Shown one piece after another: positions 1 to 7,697 of a DNA stretch of 64,000 nucleotides. The stretch lies in contig JBKGHI010000010.1 in the NCBI GenBank assembly GCA_046520405.1, forward strand, positions 19,172 to 83,171, written 5' to 3'. Source of the DNA: Myxococcus sp046520405. Its GTDB lineage: Bacteria; Myxococcota; Myxococcia; Myxococcales; Myxococcaceae. The notes under the pieces are model-generated. The model had not been told where the DNA came from and made no database searches. It saw only the letters and a list, made by a program, of their open reading frames with translations. The translations under genes and the position numbers were made by a program. Position 1 is the first letter of the stretch. Each line of letters opens with the position of its first letter.

Positions 1-600
1 TGCCCGCTCGCGGGCCTTGTGGACGACGTCCGTGGTCCGCTCCCGAAGCTCGGTGGCCTTGTCGACCGCTTTGTCCTTCACCTCGTGCGCCTTGTCGCTG
101 GCGCTGGTCTTCATGCCGGCGAAGGTTCCCTCGCCGCCCGCCTGCCGCTCCGGGATGCCGCCGATGCCCGCCCCCCTGGCCTCCTCCCGCGTGTAGCGCA
201 GGTCGTCCCGGCCGGCGCGCAGGCCGTCGTAGCGCCATCGTTCGTCCCTCCCCCAATCGGACTCGCTGTACCGGCGCGCCGCGCGCCTTGTGAAGGCCCT
301 GCGCATCAAGGCCGAACCCACGCTCGCTCCCACGAGGGCGCCCAGCAAGCTCCAGCCCTTGGGCGTGTCGGCCCGTTCCCTCAGCTCCATGCTCTTCTGC
401 ATCACCGTCTCCCTGGCCTGCGTCTTGAGTTCCGTGGCTTTCTCCACGGCGACATCCTTCGCGTGCTGCTTGAGCTCGGTGGCCTTGTGCGTGGCGACCT
501 CACGGGCACGCTCCTTCAGCTCGGATGCCTTCTCGCTCGCGAGCGCTTTCAACCGGTCGGGCTCCACCCTCCGGGCCATTTCGCCCGCGAGTTCGCTCAT
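1..600 (-). CDS. DUF3618/LEA-like repeat protein (partial, runs off left edge)
   Basis: The reverse strand is open from an ATG at 600 to base 1, giving 200 residues with no stop, so the gene continues outside the window. The N-terminal 75 residues are alanine-, lysine- and glutamate-rich with imperfect ATELK/ASELK-type repeats, as in LEA-like or amphipathic-helix stress proteins. A glycine-rich hydrophobic stretch near residues 82-100 (GWSLLGALVGASVGSALM) could be a membrane anchor or glycine zipper. Helical lysine-rich repeats resume near residue 165. The ATG overlaps the stop of the upstream holin-like gene (ATGA), so translation is probably coupled. Proteins of this kind (DUF3618/YqjD neighbourhoods) are associated with the inner membrane and stationary-phase or osmotic stress. 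The family call rests on composition and context. Confidence 0.7.
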   Translation of the reverse strand, partial: MSELAGEMARRVEPDRLKALASEKASELKERAREVATHKATELKQHAKDVAVEKATELKTQARETVMQKSMELRERADTPKGWSLLGALVGASVGSALMRRAFTRRAARRYSESDWGRDERWRYDGLRAGRDDLRYTREEARGAGIGGIPERQAGGEGTFAGMKTSASDKAHEVKDKAVDKATELRERTTDVVHKARERA

Positions 601-1025
601 GCGTGCCCGTGCATCTGCGATTTCATGGCGTGCGCGGTCCTGCTCGCCCATTGCCCATCCTCCTTGCGGGTTTGAATCGTTCTTTCAGGTCCATGGACCT
701 GCTTCATCCGCTGGAGTCCGCTCTTGGCGATGCCGCCGCCCACGGCGAGCAGCACCACCGCGACGATGAGCGCGGAGGCCCAGAGGGGCAGGGCCTCGGC
801 CAGCACCGCCACCAGGAAGGCGACGAAGGTGATGGCTCCCAGGAGCAGCACCACGCCGCCGCCTGCCAGCAGTTTCGCGCCGGCCGACGCCTTCACGGCC
901 TCCGTGCGCAGCTCGGCGCGCGCCAGGGACACCTCGGCGCGAACCAGGCGGCGTGCCTGCGCGGTGAACTCCGAGAAGAGCGCGCCGAAACCGTCCGCGC
1001 CCTGATGGGGAATCGTGGGTTCCAT
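597..1025 (-). CDS. Phage holin family protein (YqjE-like, holin superfamily III)
   Basis: This 142-residue protein has a soluble N-terminal part rich in Arg/Glu/Ala (about residues 10-40) and then two hydrophobic segments (about 48-70 and 75-98, the second rich in Val/Ala/Gly). That is the usual layout of the Phage_holin_3_6/YqjE family, small inner-membrane proteins of unclear function that are rarely true phage holins. I chose the ATG at 1025 (MEPTIPHQ) because upstream residues in the same frame overlap the preceding gene. It lies 14 bp after the YqjD-like gene and its stop overlaps the next start (ATGA), so the three genes form one operon. No phage genes surround it, which argues for a housekeeping envelope role. 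Confidence 0.8.
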   Translation of the reverse strand: MEPTIPHQGADGFGALFSEFTAQARRLVRAEVSLARAELRTEAVKASAGAKLLAGGGVVLLLGAITFVAFLVAVLAEALPLWASALIVAVVLLAVGGGIAKSGLQRMKQVHGPERTIQTRKEDGQWASRTAHAMKSQMHGHA

Positions 1026-1039
1026 CCCTGGTGCTCCCC

Positions 1040-1477
1040 TCAGGCCTTGATGAGCCGGCCGAGCACGAAGCCCGCCGCCACGCATCCCGCGATGAAGAGC
1101 CCCGGCCGTTCACGAACCCGGGCCTGGGCATCCGCGAGCAGCTCTTCGGTGGTCTCGTTTTCGAGTCGTTCAGACGTGCGGCGAAGCAGTCCCGTCGCGC
1201 TGCCGAGCAGCGGCCGCGCCACCTTCGCCTCGTCCCTGTCCGAGATGCTCTCCAGCGTGGAGACGAATCCCCGGATGCCCTTGGCCAGGTCTCCCCGGCG
1301 GCTTTCCACCTTGTCGTAGACGCGCTCCTTCGCGGCGCTGCTCAGTTGCTTCGCCTGCTCCTTGCCAGCCTGTCCCAGCCCGGACGTGCCGCGTTCGCCG
1401 CTGGCGATGCCGGAGCCTCCTTCCGAGCGCTGCGGGTACCCGCTGCCTTGGATGCTGCCGTCGATGACGCTTCCCAT
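1040..1477 (-). CDS. YqjD/ElaB-like (DUF883-type) membrane-anchored protein
   Basis: This 145-residue protein has a low-complexity Gly/Ser-rich N-terminus (residues 1-45), a charged helical middle and a C-terminal segment with arginine, a proline-glycine turn and a final transmembrane helix (about residues 122-142, ending GRLIKA). DUF883 proteins such as YqjD and ElaB end in the same way; in Escherichia coli they anchor in the inner membrane and bind ribosomes in stationary phase. The start is the ATG at 1477; longer in-frame extension would enter the divergent pseudouridine synthase gene. It is the first gene of a three-gene operon with the holin-like and DUF3618-like genes, an arrangement similar to yqjDE. 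The ribosome role is not shown here. Confidence 0.65.
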   Translation of the reverse strand: MGSVIDGSIQGSGYPQRSEGGSGIASGERGTSGLGQAGKEQAKQLSSAAKERVYDKVESRRGDLAKGIRGFVSTLESISDRDEAKVARPLLGSATGLLRRTSERLENETTEELLADAQARVRERPGLFIAGCVAAGFVLGRLIKA

Positions 1478-1657
1478 GCTGACTCCTTCAGGTTCGGGGA
1501 AACTGGCACGGGGCATCACCTTCCCTGGTGCCCGCGCGCTTTCGCTTCTGAAGCTAGGCATGCGGCATGGCTGGCCTGGACGGAGCCTGGTACGGAGGCA
1601 GGGTAGGCGTTGGAGTGTGCAGGCGAAGGTGGTTGGAATGAGAAAGGCGGGGTGCGG
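1478..1657. promoter_or_regulatory. Divergent intergenic region
   Basis: These 180 bp separate the stress operon (minus) from the pseudouridine synthase gene (plus) and must carry both promoters. A purine-rich stretch, AAAGGCGGGG, lies about 5-15 bases before the ATG at 1658 and could serve as its ribosome binding site. I could not identify convincing -35/-10 pairs. Confidence 0.4.
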
Positions 1658-2458
1658 ATGGCGCGCAAGCAGCGGACACCACGGTGGCTGGAGGCGGCGC
1701 GGCGGAGGGGGCCCGAGGACCTTGCGTCCCCTGTCAGGCCGGATTGGCTGGCGAGGGCGCTGGGGAAGGCTGGGGTGATGCCTCGCGCCCAGGCCGAAGC
1801 GGCCATTCGCGAGGGGCGGGTGACGCTCGACGGGCAGGTGGAGCGCGAGCCTTTCGCCCCGGTGCGTCCGGGAGCGGAGGTTCAGGTGGACGGGCAGGTT
1901 CGGCGCCTGGAGGCTCCCCTGCTGGCGCTGATGTTCCACAAGCCCGCGGGGCTGGTGGTGCACGGCTCGGACGCGGAAGGCGTGGGCACCGTTTTCGAAC
2001 GGCTCCGTGAGGTCCTCACCGAGTCCCTGAGCGGCTTCGAGTGGCTCGCGGTGGGCCGTCTGGACCGGGACACCACGGGGCTGCTGCTCTTCACCAATGA
2101 CGAGCGGTTGGTGCAGCACGGGACGTCGCCGGAGCGGCACCTGCCCAAGCGCTACGTGGCGGGCGTGGCGGGCACGCCGTCGGAGGATGCGCTCCGGCGG
2201 CTGCGCGAGGGCCTGGTGCTGGAGGACGGCCCGACGCGGCCCGCGGGCGCCCGGCTGCGCGCGCCGGACGTGGTGGAGCTCACCCTGACCGAGGGGCGCA
2301 ACCACCAGGTGAAGCGGATGCTGGCGGCGGTGGGGCATCCGGTGCTGACGCTGCACCGCGAGGCCGTGGGCGGCGTGACGCTGGACATCGCCGAGGGCGC
2401 CTGGCGGTTGCTGACGGACGGCGAGCTGTCCCAGGGGTTGGCCTTCTCGCCAGCTTGA
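1658..2458 (+). CDS. RsuA/RluB/RluE/RluF-family rRNA pseudouridine synthase
   Basis: This 266-residue protein isomerises uridine to pseudouridine in ribosomal RNA. After a basic N-terminus there is an S4 RNA-binding domain (about residues 29-75, with EAAIREGRVTLDG) and then the catalytic core. The core holds the family motif GRLDRDTTGLLLFTND (about residues 130-145), whose first Asp is the expected nucleophile, and the late motif EGRNHQVKRMLAAVGHPV. I chose ATG 1658 over an in-frame ATG at 1610 because it has a better-placed purine-rich site and starts with a basic segment typical of the family. The tRNA/rRNA site modified (16S U516 or a 23S site) cannot be assigned from sequence alone. It stands alone, transcribed away from the stress operon. 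Confidence 0.92.
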   Translation: MARKQRTPRWLEAARRRGPEDLASPVRPDWLARALGKAGVMPRAQAEAAIREGRVTLDGQVEREPFAPVRPGAEVQVDGQVRRLEAPLLALMFHKPAGLVVHGSDAEGVGTVFERLREVLTESLSGFEWLAVGRLDRDTTGLLLFTNDERLVQHGTSPERHLPKRYVAGVAGTPSEDALRRLREGLVLEDGPTRPAGARLRAPDVVELTLTEGRNHQVKRMLAAVGHPVLTLHREAVGGVTLDIAEGAWRLLTDGELSQGLAFSPA

Positions 2459-2500
2459 GCCGGACGGCGGGTATGGCCGTCATGTGTAGACTGCGGGGCC

Positions 2501-4061
2501 ATGGACGTTTCCGCGGCCCGTGAGCGTGGTGGCTTCTCCTCGCGGGCCTTCTGGCTCGGTGTTTTCGGAGTCACGGCGGCCTTCAGTCTTTACTGTCTGG
2601 GGCTCCAGTACACGCCGGACTCGCTGCATTACCTCTCCGTGGCCCGAGGGCTGCTGTCGGGCTCGGGGCTGTCGGGGACGTTGCTCGCGGTGGACACGGC
2701 CATGCCCCGGCCGTTGGATTTGTGGCCGCCCCTGTTCCCCATGGCCTGGGCCGCCCTGCTGGGGTTGGGGCCGGATGCGGCGGTCATCACCCTGCACCTG
2801 CTGTGCTTCGCCGTGCTCGCCGGGGCGCTCTTCTCCATGGCCCCTGACGGGCAGGGGGCGCGGTACCTCTGGACGTGCGCGGTGCTCATCGTCCTGTACC
2901 GTCCCTTCGGGCACGTGGCGGCCGCGGCCTGGTCCGAGCCCCTGTGCGTCGCGCTGCTGGCGCTGGCCCTGGCGCGGGAGGTCCGGGGCGCGGACGGTGT
3001 CGGCCGCTCCTTCCTGGTGGGGGCGCTGCTGGGCCTGGCGGTGCTGACGCGCTACGCGGCGCTGTTCGTCCTGCCCGGACTCGTGTTGTGGCGCTTCGTG
3101 TGGGCCCGGGAGGCGGGAGGTCCCTGGCGTCGGCATGCCGTGAATGCCCTGGCGCTGGGCGCGGGGCTCGGGCTCGTGGTGGCGCCGTGGCTCATTCGGA
3201 ACGTCATGTTGTTCGGCCGGGCCCTGGGGCCGCCACGGGCGCACGTGGCGGGGGGCTGGTGGCTTCGTTGCTCAGCGGGGTGGAGACCTTGCTGGGCGAG
3301 GCGTCCTTTGGCGCGTTCGGCGTGCTGTGCGTGGCGGCCACGGTGTGGTTGCTGCTGCCCACGCTTCGCGGGGGGCGGGGGGCGCGGCGCCGGATGACGC
3401 GCTGGCGCGCTTGCGGCCCGCGGCGCTGATGGCCGTGTCGTATGTCGCGGGCCTGTTCTGGTCGGCCACCCGCACGCAGATGGACACGCTGGATGGCCGG
3501 CTGCTGGCGCCGCTGGGTGTGGGGTTGTTGCCGGTGACAGCGGCGGTGTTGGTGGCGTTGGTGGAGCGCTCCCGGTTGATGTCACCGCCGGTGCTCGTCA
3601 CCACGGGCGTGGTGGTGGTGGCGGGACACCTCTGGGCGCCGCTGCACGCGCTCATCCGGCAGCCCCGGCAAGGTTTCCACCACCTCCGCGAGCGCATTGC
3701 CCCGGTACCGGCATGGGTGGAGGCTCATGTCACCGAGCGCGACCTGCTCCTGGGGCCGCAGCTCTGGTGGGTCCATCCTTTCTCGCGCGCTCCCGTGGTG
3801 GCGGATGGCTATCCCGAGCGAGGCCGCCTGACGCTTCAGACGTTGGGGCCCTACCTGCGGGAACATGGCGCCGCCTACGAGCGCTTCTTCTGGTTCGGTA
3901 CCAGGCCACCGCCCGTCGGCGCGGCGGACTTCGAGGTGGTCGAGGTCGCGCGGCTGGAGACGAACGCCTACTGGTCCACGGTGTGGAACACCGTCTGGGA
4001 GATTCGCCCGGCGGCCCGTGTTTCGCCGGTGGAGCGGCATGAGGCCGTGCCCGCGCCGTAG
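2501..4061 (+). pseudogene. ArnT/PMT-like polytopic glycosyltransferase, frame broken twice
   Basis: Three overlapping open frames join into one protein of about 520 residues if one base is added at each of two sites. Frame 1 covers 2501 to about 3250, with about eight hydrophobic helices and an early luminal DSLHYLSVARG segment like the acidic first loop of ArnT/Dol-P-Man transferases. Frame 2 covers about 3250-3380. Frame 3 covers about 3380-4061 and holds further helices and a soluble C-terminal domain ending at a TAG. Both junctions sit in G6 runs (3250-3255; 3370-3375/3377-3382), and both are -1 shifts. Such enzymes move a sugar from a polyprenyl phosphate at the membrane. This may be an intact gene with base-calling errors or a real pseudogene. 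It converges on the pabC-like gene with a 5-bp gap. Confidence 0.7.
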
Positions 4062-4066
4062 AAGCT

Positions 4067-4891
4067 TCAGCGCTCGCGCGTCGCGATGCCTTCGACGAGG
4101 TTCCGGATGTCTTGAGCCAGGGCCAGGCTGCCGGGCAGCGTCTGGCCGAGGAGGCTCGGCACGCCCGTGGCGAGCTGTGCGGAGTTGGTGAAGACGCACG
4201 CGCTGGCCTGGGAGAGCTGCGCGAAAGGGACGGGCCGCTCCAGGACGGGCAGGGGCCCCACGTGCCCGGCCTCCAGAAGCACCTCGCGGATGATGCCGGG
4301 AAGGCACGGGGCGGACAGCGGCGGTGTGACGAGCGCTCCATCCCACTGGACGAAGACGTTGGCCGTGGGCAGCTCGCAGACCTCGCCCGCTTCATTGCCG
4401 AGCAGGGGCATGCGCTCCATCGCGCGGTACTGGCGGAAGTAGGACAGGCCCTTGTGGTTCAGCGTGGGTTCGCCGCGGCGGTAGGCCCCGGGCTCCTGGC
4501 TGTCCAACGCGCGGCCTTCGCGGTGCAGCCGCTCCAGGTCTGGGGCGTGCTGGCGGAAGGTGAGCAGCACCCGGCCGTCACTTGCCGACAACTTGCCCAC
4601 ACCGCGGAAGGCCGGGCCCAGTGCGGCATCGGCTCGCAGGCAGCGCTGGATGGATTCGCGGACCGCGTCCTCGGTGAGGTACTCGTGGGGAGGCGCGCGG
4701 ACGGCGCCAGGGAAGGCATCCAGGCTGGAGCGAAGCCGAGCCAGATGCCGGGCGAGGAACCAGGGCTTGCCCGCCTCGATGCGGAAGGTGGTGAAGAAGC
4801 CCGCTCCGAAGAAGAAGCCCTGGGCGAAGTCGTGCAGGGGCAGGTCCTCCCAGCGCCGCACCTCGCCGTTCACCGCGACCGTGGAGAACAT
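4067..4891 (-). CDS. pabC: Class IV PLP aminotransferase, PabC-like aminodeoxychorismate lyase
   Basis: This 274-residue fold-type IV pyridoxal-phosphate enzyme would convert aminodeoxychorismate to p-aminobenzoate and pyruvate. Visible marks are the early FGAGFFTTFR segment, the Schiff-base lysine in NHKGLSYFRQYRA (about residue 157), the NEAGEVCELPTANVF block and a C-terminal FTNSAQLATGV segment that contacts the cofactor phosphate. The ATG at 4891 (MFSTVAVNGEV) fits the normal family length. It follows the glutamine amidotransferase gene by 17 bp in the same direction, which supports folate-branch function. Branched-chain or D-amino-acid aminotransferases share this fold, so the pabC call leans on the operon. 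Confidence 0.8.
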   Translation of the reverse strand: MFSTVAVNGEVRRWEDLPLHDFAQGFFFGAGFFTTFRIEAGKPWFLARHLARLRSSLDAFPGAVRAPPHEYLTEDAVRESIQRCLRADAALGPAFRGVGKLSASDGRVLLTFRQHAPDLERLHREGRALDSQEPGAYRRGEPTLNHKGLSYFRQYRAMERMPLLGNEAGEVCELPTANVFVQWDGALVTPPLSAPCLPGIIREVLLEAGHVGPLPVLERPVPFAQLSQASACVFTNSAQLATGVPSLLGQTLPGSLALAQDIRNLVEGIATRER

Positions 4892-4908
4892 TGCCGCCTC
4901 CCGTGCGC

Positions 4909-5478
4909 TCAGCGCGCCGGCTCCAGGAAGTTGGCGAGCAGCCGGGGCCCCTGGGGCGTGAGGAACGATTCGGGGTGGAACTGGACGCCTTCGAGCCGCG
5001 GCAGCTCGCGGTGCCGCAGGCCCATGATGAGGCCGTCCTGCCACGCCGTGACTTCCAGGCACGAGGGCAGGCTCTCCGACTCCACGACGAGTGAGTGGTA
5101 GCGGGCCGCGGTGAAGGGCATGGGCAGGCCTTGGAAGACGCCCTGGCCGGAGTGCTCGATAGCGGCCGTCTTCCCGTGCACGGGGACCGGTGCGCGTATC
5201 ACCTTCGCGCCGAACACCTGCCCCAGGCACTGGTGTCCCAGACAGACGCCCAGGATGGGGACCCGCCCGCCGAGTGTCCGGATGACGTCCATGGACACCC
5301 CGGCCTCGTGGGGTGTGCAGGGACCGGGAGAGATGAGGATGTGGTCGGGGCGAAGTGCTTCGACCTGCGTCACGGTGATGGCGTCGTTGCGCACGACCTT
5401 GAGCTCGGCGCCCTGCGCGCCCAGGGCCTGGACGAGGTTGAACGTGAAGGAGTCGAAGTTGTCGATGACGAGAATCAT
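4909..5478 (-). CDS. pabA: Glutamine amidotransferase subunit, PabA/TrpG type
   Basis: This 189-residue class I glutamine amidotransferase supplies ammonia to the synthase subunit encoded just upstream. It begins with the hallmark MILVIDNFDSFTFN. The oxyanion loop SPGPCTP lies near residue 51, the catalytic cysteine is in GVCLGHQCLGQ (about residue 80), and the catalytic His-x-Glu is in VQFHPESFLTP near residue 168. The ATG overlaps the stop of pabB (ATGA), so the two subunits are translationally coupled. PabA and TrpG cannot be separated by sequence; some organisms share one subunit between folate and tryptophan synthesis. Confidence 0.9.
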   Translation of the reverse strand: MILVIDNFDSFTFNLVQALGAQGAELKVVRNDAITVTQVEALRPDHILISPGPCTPHEAGVSMDVIRTLGGRVPILGVCLGHQCLGQVFGAKVIRAPVPVHGKTAAIEHSGQGVFQGLPMPFTAARYHSLVVESESLPSCLEVTAWQDGLIMGLRHRELPRLEGVQFHPESFLTPQGPRLLANFLEPAR

Positions 5479-6929
5479 CCCGTCCTCCCCACGGATGCCA
5501 GGGCCAGGAGCTGTGAGCGCGCCTTGTTGAGCGTCTCCTTGTACTCCTGGCGCGGCTGCGAGTCGTGGACGATGCCGCCTCCGACCTGGGCGTAGGCCCG
5601 GTGGTCCTTCACCACCAGCGTGCGGATGACGATGTTCAGGTCCAGGTCCCCCGTGAAGGACAGGTACCCGAGCGAGCCGGTGTAGAGGCCTCGTGTCTGC
5701 GGCTCCAGCTCGGTGATGATTTGCATCGTCCGAATCTTGGGCACGCCCGTAATCGTTCCTCCGGGGAAGAGCGCGCCCACCACGTCCAGCGGCTCCACAC
5801 CCGGCGCGAGCTGGCCGACGACCTCTGACTCGATGTGGAGGACGTGGGCGTACTCGACGATGTCCATCAGCTTCGTCACTTCGACCGAGCCATAGGCGCA
5901 GACCCGGCCCAGGTCGTTTCGCTCCAGGTCCACGAGCATGGCGTGCTCGGCGCGCTCCTTCTCGTTGGTGCGCAGCTCGTGGACGAAGCGTGCCTCTTCT
6001 TCGGGCGTTCCCCGCCGGCGCGTGCCCGCGATGGGGCGGGTGGTGGCGCGGCCGTTCTCCACGCGGACCAGTCGCTCGGGTGAGGCACTGACGACGTGGA
6101 AGCCGTCGCCCTCGAGGTAGCTGGCGAAGTGGACCGGGTTGATGGCGGACAGCGTTTCGTAGAGCGCGAGCGGCTCGCCTGGGAAGTCCACCTCCAGCCG
6201 TTGCGAGAGGTTGACCTGATACGTGTCTCCGGCGCGGATGTACTCGCGCACGCGCTCCACCGCGTCCAGGTAGGCCTCCTGGGTGAAGTTGGAGCGGTAC
6301 TGCGCGGAGGGGCCATCCATCGCGGGAGGAACCGGCGGCGCCGTGGGCGTGGCCGAGCGGACGAGGGTTTCCAGTGTGTCCAGCCGACGCTCGCAGTCGT
6401 CCCAGTCGGCGCCCGTGGCCACCGCGAGGATGTGGCCCTCGTGGTGGTCCACGGTGAGAAAGGTGTCGATGAACGACAGGGCGATTTCGGGCAGGTGCAG
6501 GTCGTCCCGTGGGTGCCGTGGGAGGGACTCGAAGCCGTGCGCGGCTTCGTAACCGAAGAAGCCCACCGCGCCGCCACAGAAGAGTGGCATTCCGGGATGG
6601 CGCACGCCGCGCCAGCGACGCAGCAGCGTGTGGAGCACTTTCAGGGGGGAGCCCTCCTGGAGCGCGCCGTCGATGAAGCAATGTTCGTCCTTGGCGGTGA
6701 AGCGCAGGAAGGGCTGGGCGCCGAGGAAGGAGTAGCGCCCCTCGGCGCTGACCCGGGTGCTCTCCAGAAGGAACCGGCCGTCGGCGGGGAGGGCTCGCAG
6801 GAGGTCCACGGGCCGCAGCGCGCCCAGGGGGAACCGCCGAACGACGGGCACCTGGTTGTAGCCCTGCGCCACGAACGCCTCGAAGGCGGTCCGGTCCGGG
6901 AAGCGCGTGGGGGAGGCGAAGCGGCTCAT
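5475..6929 (-). CDS. pabB: Chorismate-using synthase component I (PabB/TrpE family)
   Basis: This 484-residue enzyme would aminate chorismate with ammonia from PabA. The N-terminal TrpE-like domain (about residues 1-180) leads into the chorismate-binding domain with the block PIAGTRRRG at residues 299-307, LVDLERNDLGRV near 340, FPGGTITGVPK near 405 and GLYTGSLGYLSF near 430. The signature is PIAGT, as in anthranilate synthases, and not the PIKGT of classical PabB, whose Lys is the nucleophile. The pabC-like neighbour supports p-aminobenzoate synthesis but the substrate outcome is not settled. The ATG at 6929 gives normal family length; upstream sequence in the same frame is the repeat array and is not coding. 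First gene of the three-gene operon. Confidence 0.82.
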   Translation of the reverse strand: MSRFASPTRFPDRTAFEAFVAQGYNQVPVVRRFPLGALRPVDLLRALPADGRFLLESTRVSAEGRYSFLGAQPFLRFTAKDEHCFIDGALQEGSPLKVLHTLLRRWRGVRHPGMPLFCGGAVGFFGYEAAHGFESLPRHPRDDLHLPEIALSFIDTFLTVDHHEGHILAVATGADWDDCERRLDTLETLVRSATPTAPPVPPAMDGPSAQYRSNFTQEAYLDAVERVREYIRAGDTYQVNLSQRLEVDFPGEPLALYETLSAINPVHFASYLEGDGFHVVSASPERLVRVENGRATTRPIAGTRRRGTPEEEARFVHELRTNEKERAEHAMLVDLERNDLGRVCAYGSVEVTKLMDIVEYAHVLHIESEVVGQLAPGVEPLDVVGALFPGGTITGVPKIRTMQIITELEPQTRGLYTGSLGYLSFTGDLDLNIVIRTLVVKDHRAYAQVGGGIVHDSQPRQEYKETLNKARSQLLALASVGRTG

Positions 6930-6964
6930 GACGAGGCGCTTGATACCAGGAACCGTGCCGGACG

Positions 6965-7670
6965 CCGCTCGGAACGGGGGCGTTCCGTCCACTCCGCCCC
7001 GGCCGAGGGGCCCCGGACCGGGCTGCCTCGGTGGAATGAACGTTCCGTCCAGTCCGCTGCGCCCATGTGGCCCAGGTCCGGGCGGCCCGGGCGGAATGAG
7101 CGTTCCATCCGCGCCGCCGCGTCCAGGCTGCCGGCCTGATGGCCTGGAGGGGATGAACGTTCCGTCCTCGGAACCACCTCGACCAGAGGGCCTCTGGTCG
7201 TAGCGGCCAATGTGGAATGAACGTTCCGGCCCATGCGGCCTCGGCAGAGGACCTCTGGCCGAAGCGGCCAAAGTGGAATGAACGTTCCGTCCCCGGAACC
7301 GCCTCGACAGAGGACCTCCAGCCGAAGCGGCCAAAATGGAATGAACGTTCCGTCCACGCGGCCTCAGCCGAGGGGCCTCGGACCGGGCGACCTCGGTGGG
7401 TGGAACGAACGTTCCGTCCACGCGGCCTCGGACGAGGGGCCGGACCGGGCGGCCTCGGTGGAATGAACGTTCCGTCCAGTCCGCTGTGTCAAAGGGGCCT
7501 CGGCCAGATGGCCAGGATGGAATGAGCGTTCCTTCCAAGTTGCCTTGGCTTGATGCCTCCGGACAGGGCGCCACGGTGGAATGAGCATTCCTCCCGAACC
7601 GCCTCGTCTTCGGACTCCCCTGGTTTGTTCGGCCAGGATGGAATGAACGTTCCATCCTGGCCGCCGCATC
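6965..7670. repeat. Twelve-copy ~61-bp tandem array around the core GGAATGAACGTTCC
   Basis: Core copies GGAATGA(A/G)CGTTCC start at about 6971 (degenerate), 7033, 7093, 7151 (one base shorter), 7214, 7275, 7338, 7402, 7460, 7519, 7578 and 7640. Most continue as GTCC or ATCC. Spacings are 58-64 bp. The centre GAACGTTC is a perfect 8-bp palindrome. The sequence between cores is also related from unit to unit, with GGCCTC, GAGGACCT, CGGCCA and CCGGGCGGCC words, so this is a diverged minisatellite. Units are mostly not multiples of three and shift frame, so neither strand encodes a conserved repeat protein. It fills the gap between the pab operon start and the 3' end of the HerA-like gene, so the pab promoter must lie in or next to it. 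Confidence 0.9.
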
Positions 7671-7697
7671 TCTAGGGATGGGCCCTGAGGCGGGGGT

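Noticed and set aside
597..1025. Prophage remnant because of the holin annotation
   Set aside because: No phage genes adjoin it; the YqjD/YqjE context explains it.
1478..1657. Sigma-54 promoter (TGGCAC) near 1505
   Set aside because: TGGCACG is present, but the -12 TTGC element is absent at the needed spacing.
1040..2356. 438-residue minus-strand extension of the YqjD-like gene
   Set aside because: The upstream part is antisense to the pseudouridine synthase gene and has no recognisable fold; ATG 1477 is the natural start.
7033..7653. LexA/SOS-type operator (GAAC..GTTC) in the repeat core
   Set aside because: The half sites touch with no spacer, unlike known SOS boxes, and 12 regular copies are not typical of LexA control.
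6965..7670. CRISPR array or repeat-protein gene
   Set aside because: Repeats are short (14-18 bp) and imperfect, and the inter-core DNA is itself related, unlike unique spacers. Frame changes between units show that it is not a repeat protein.
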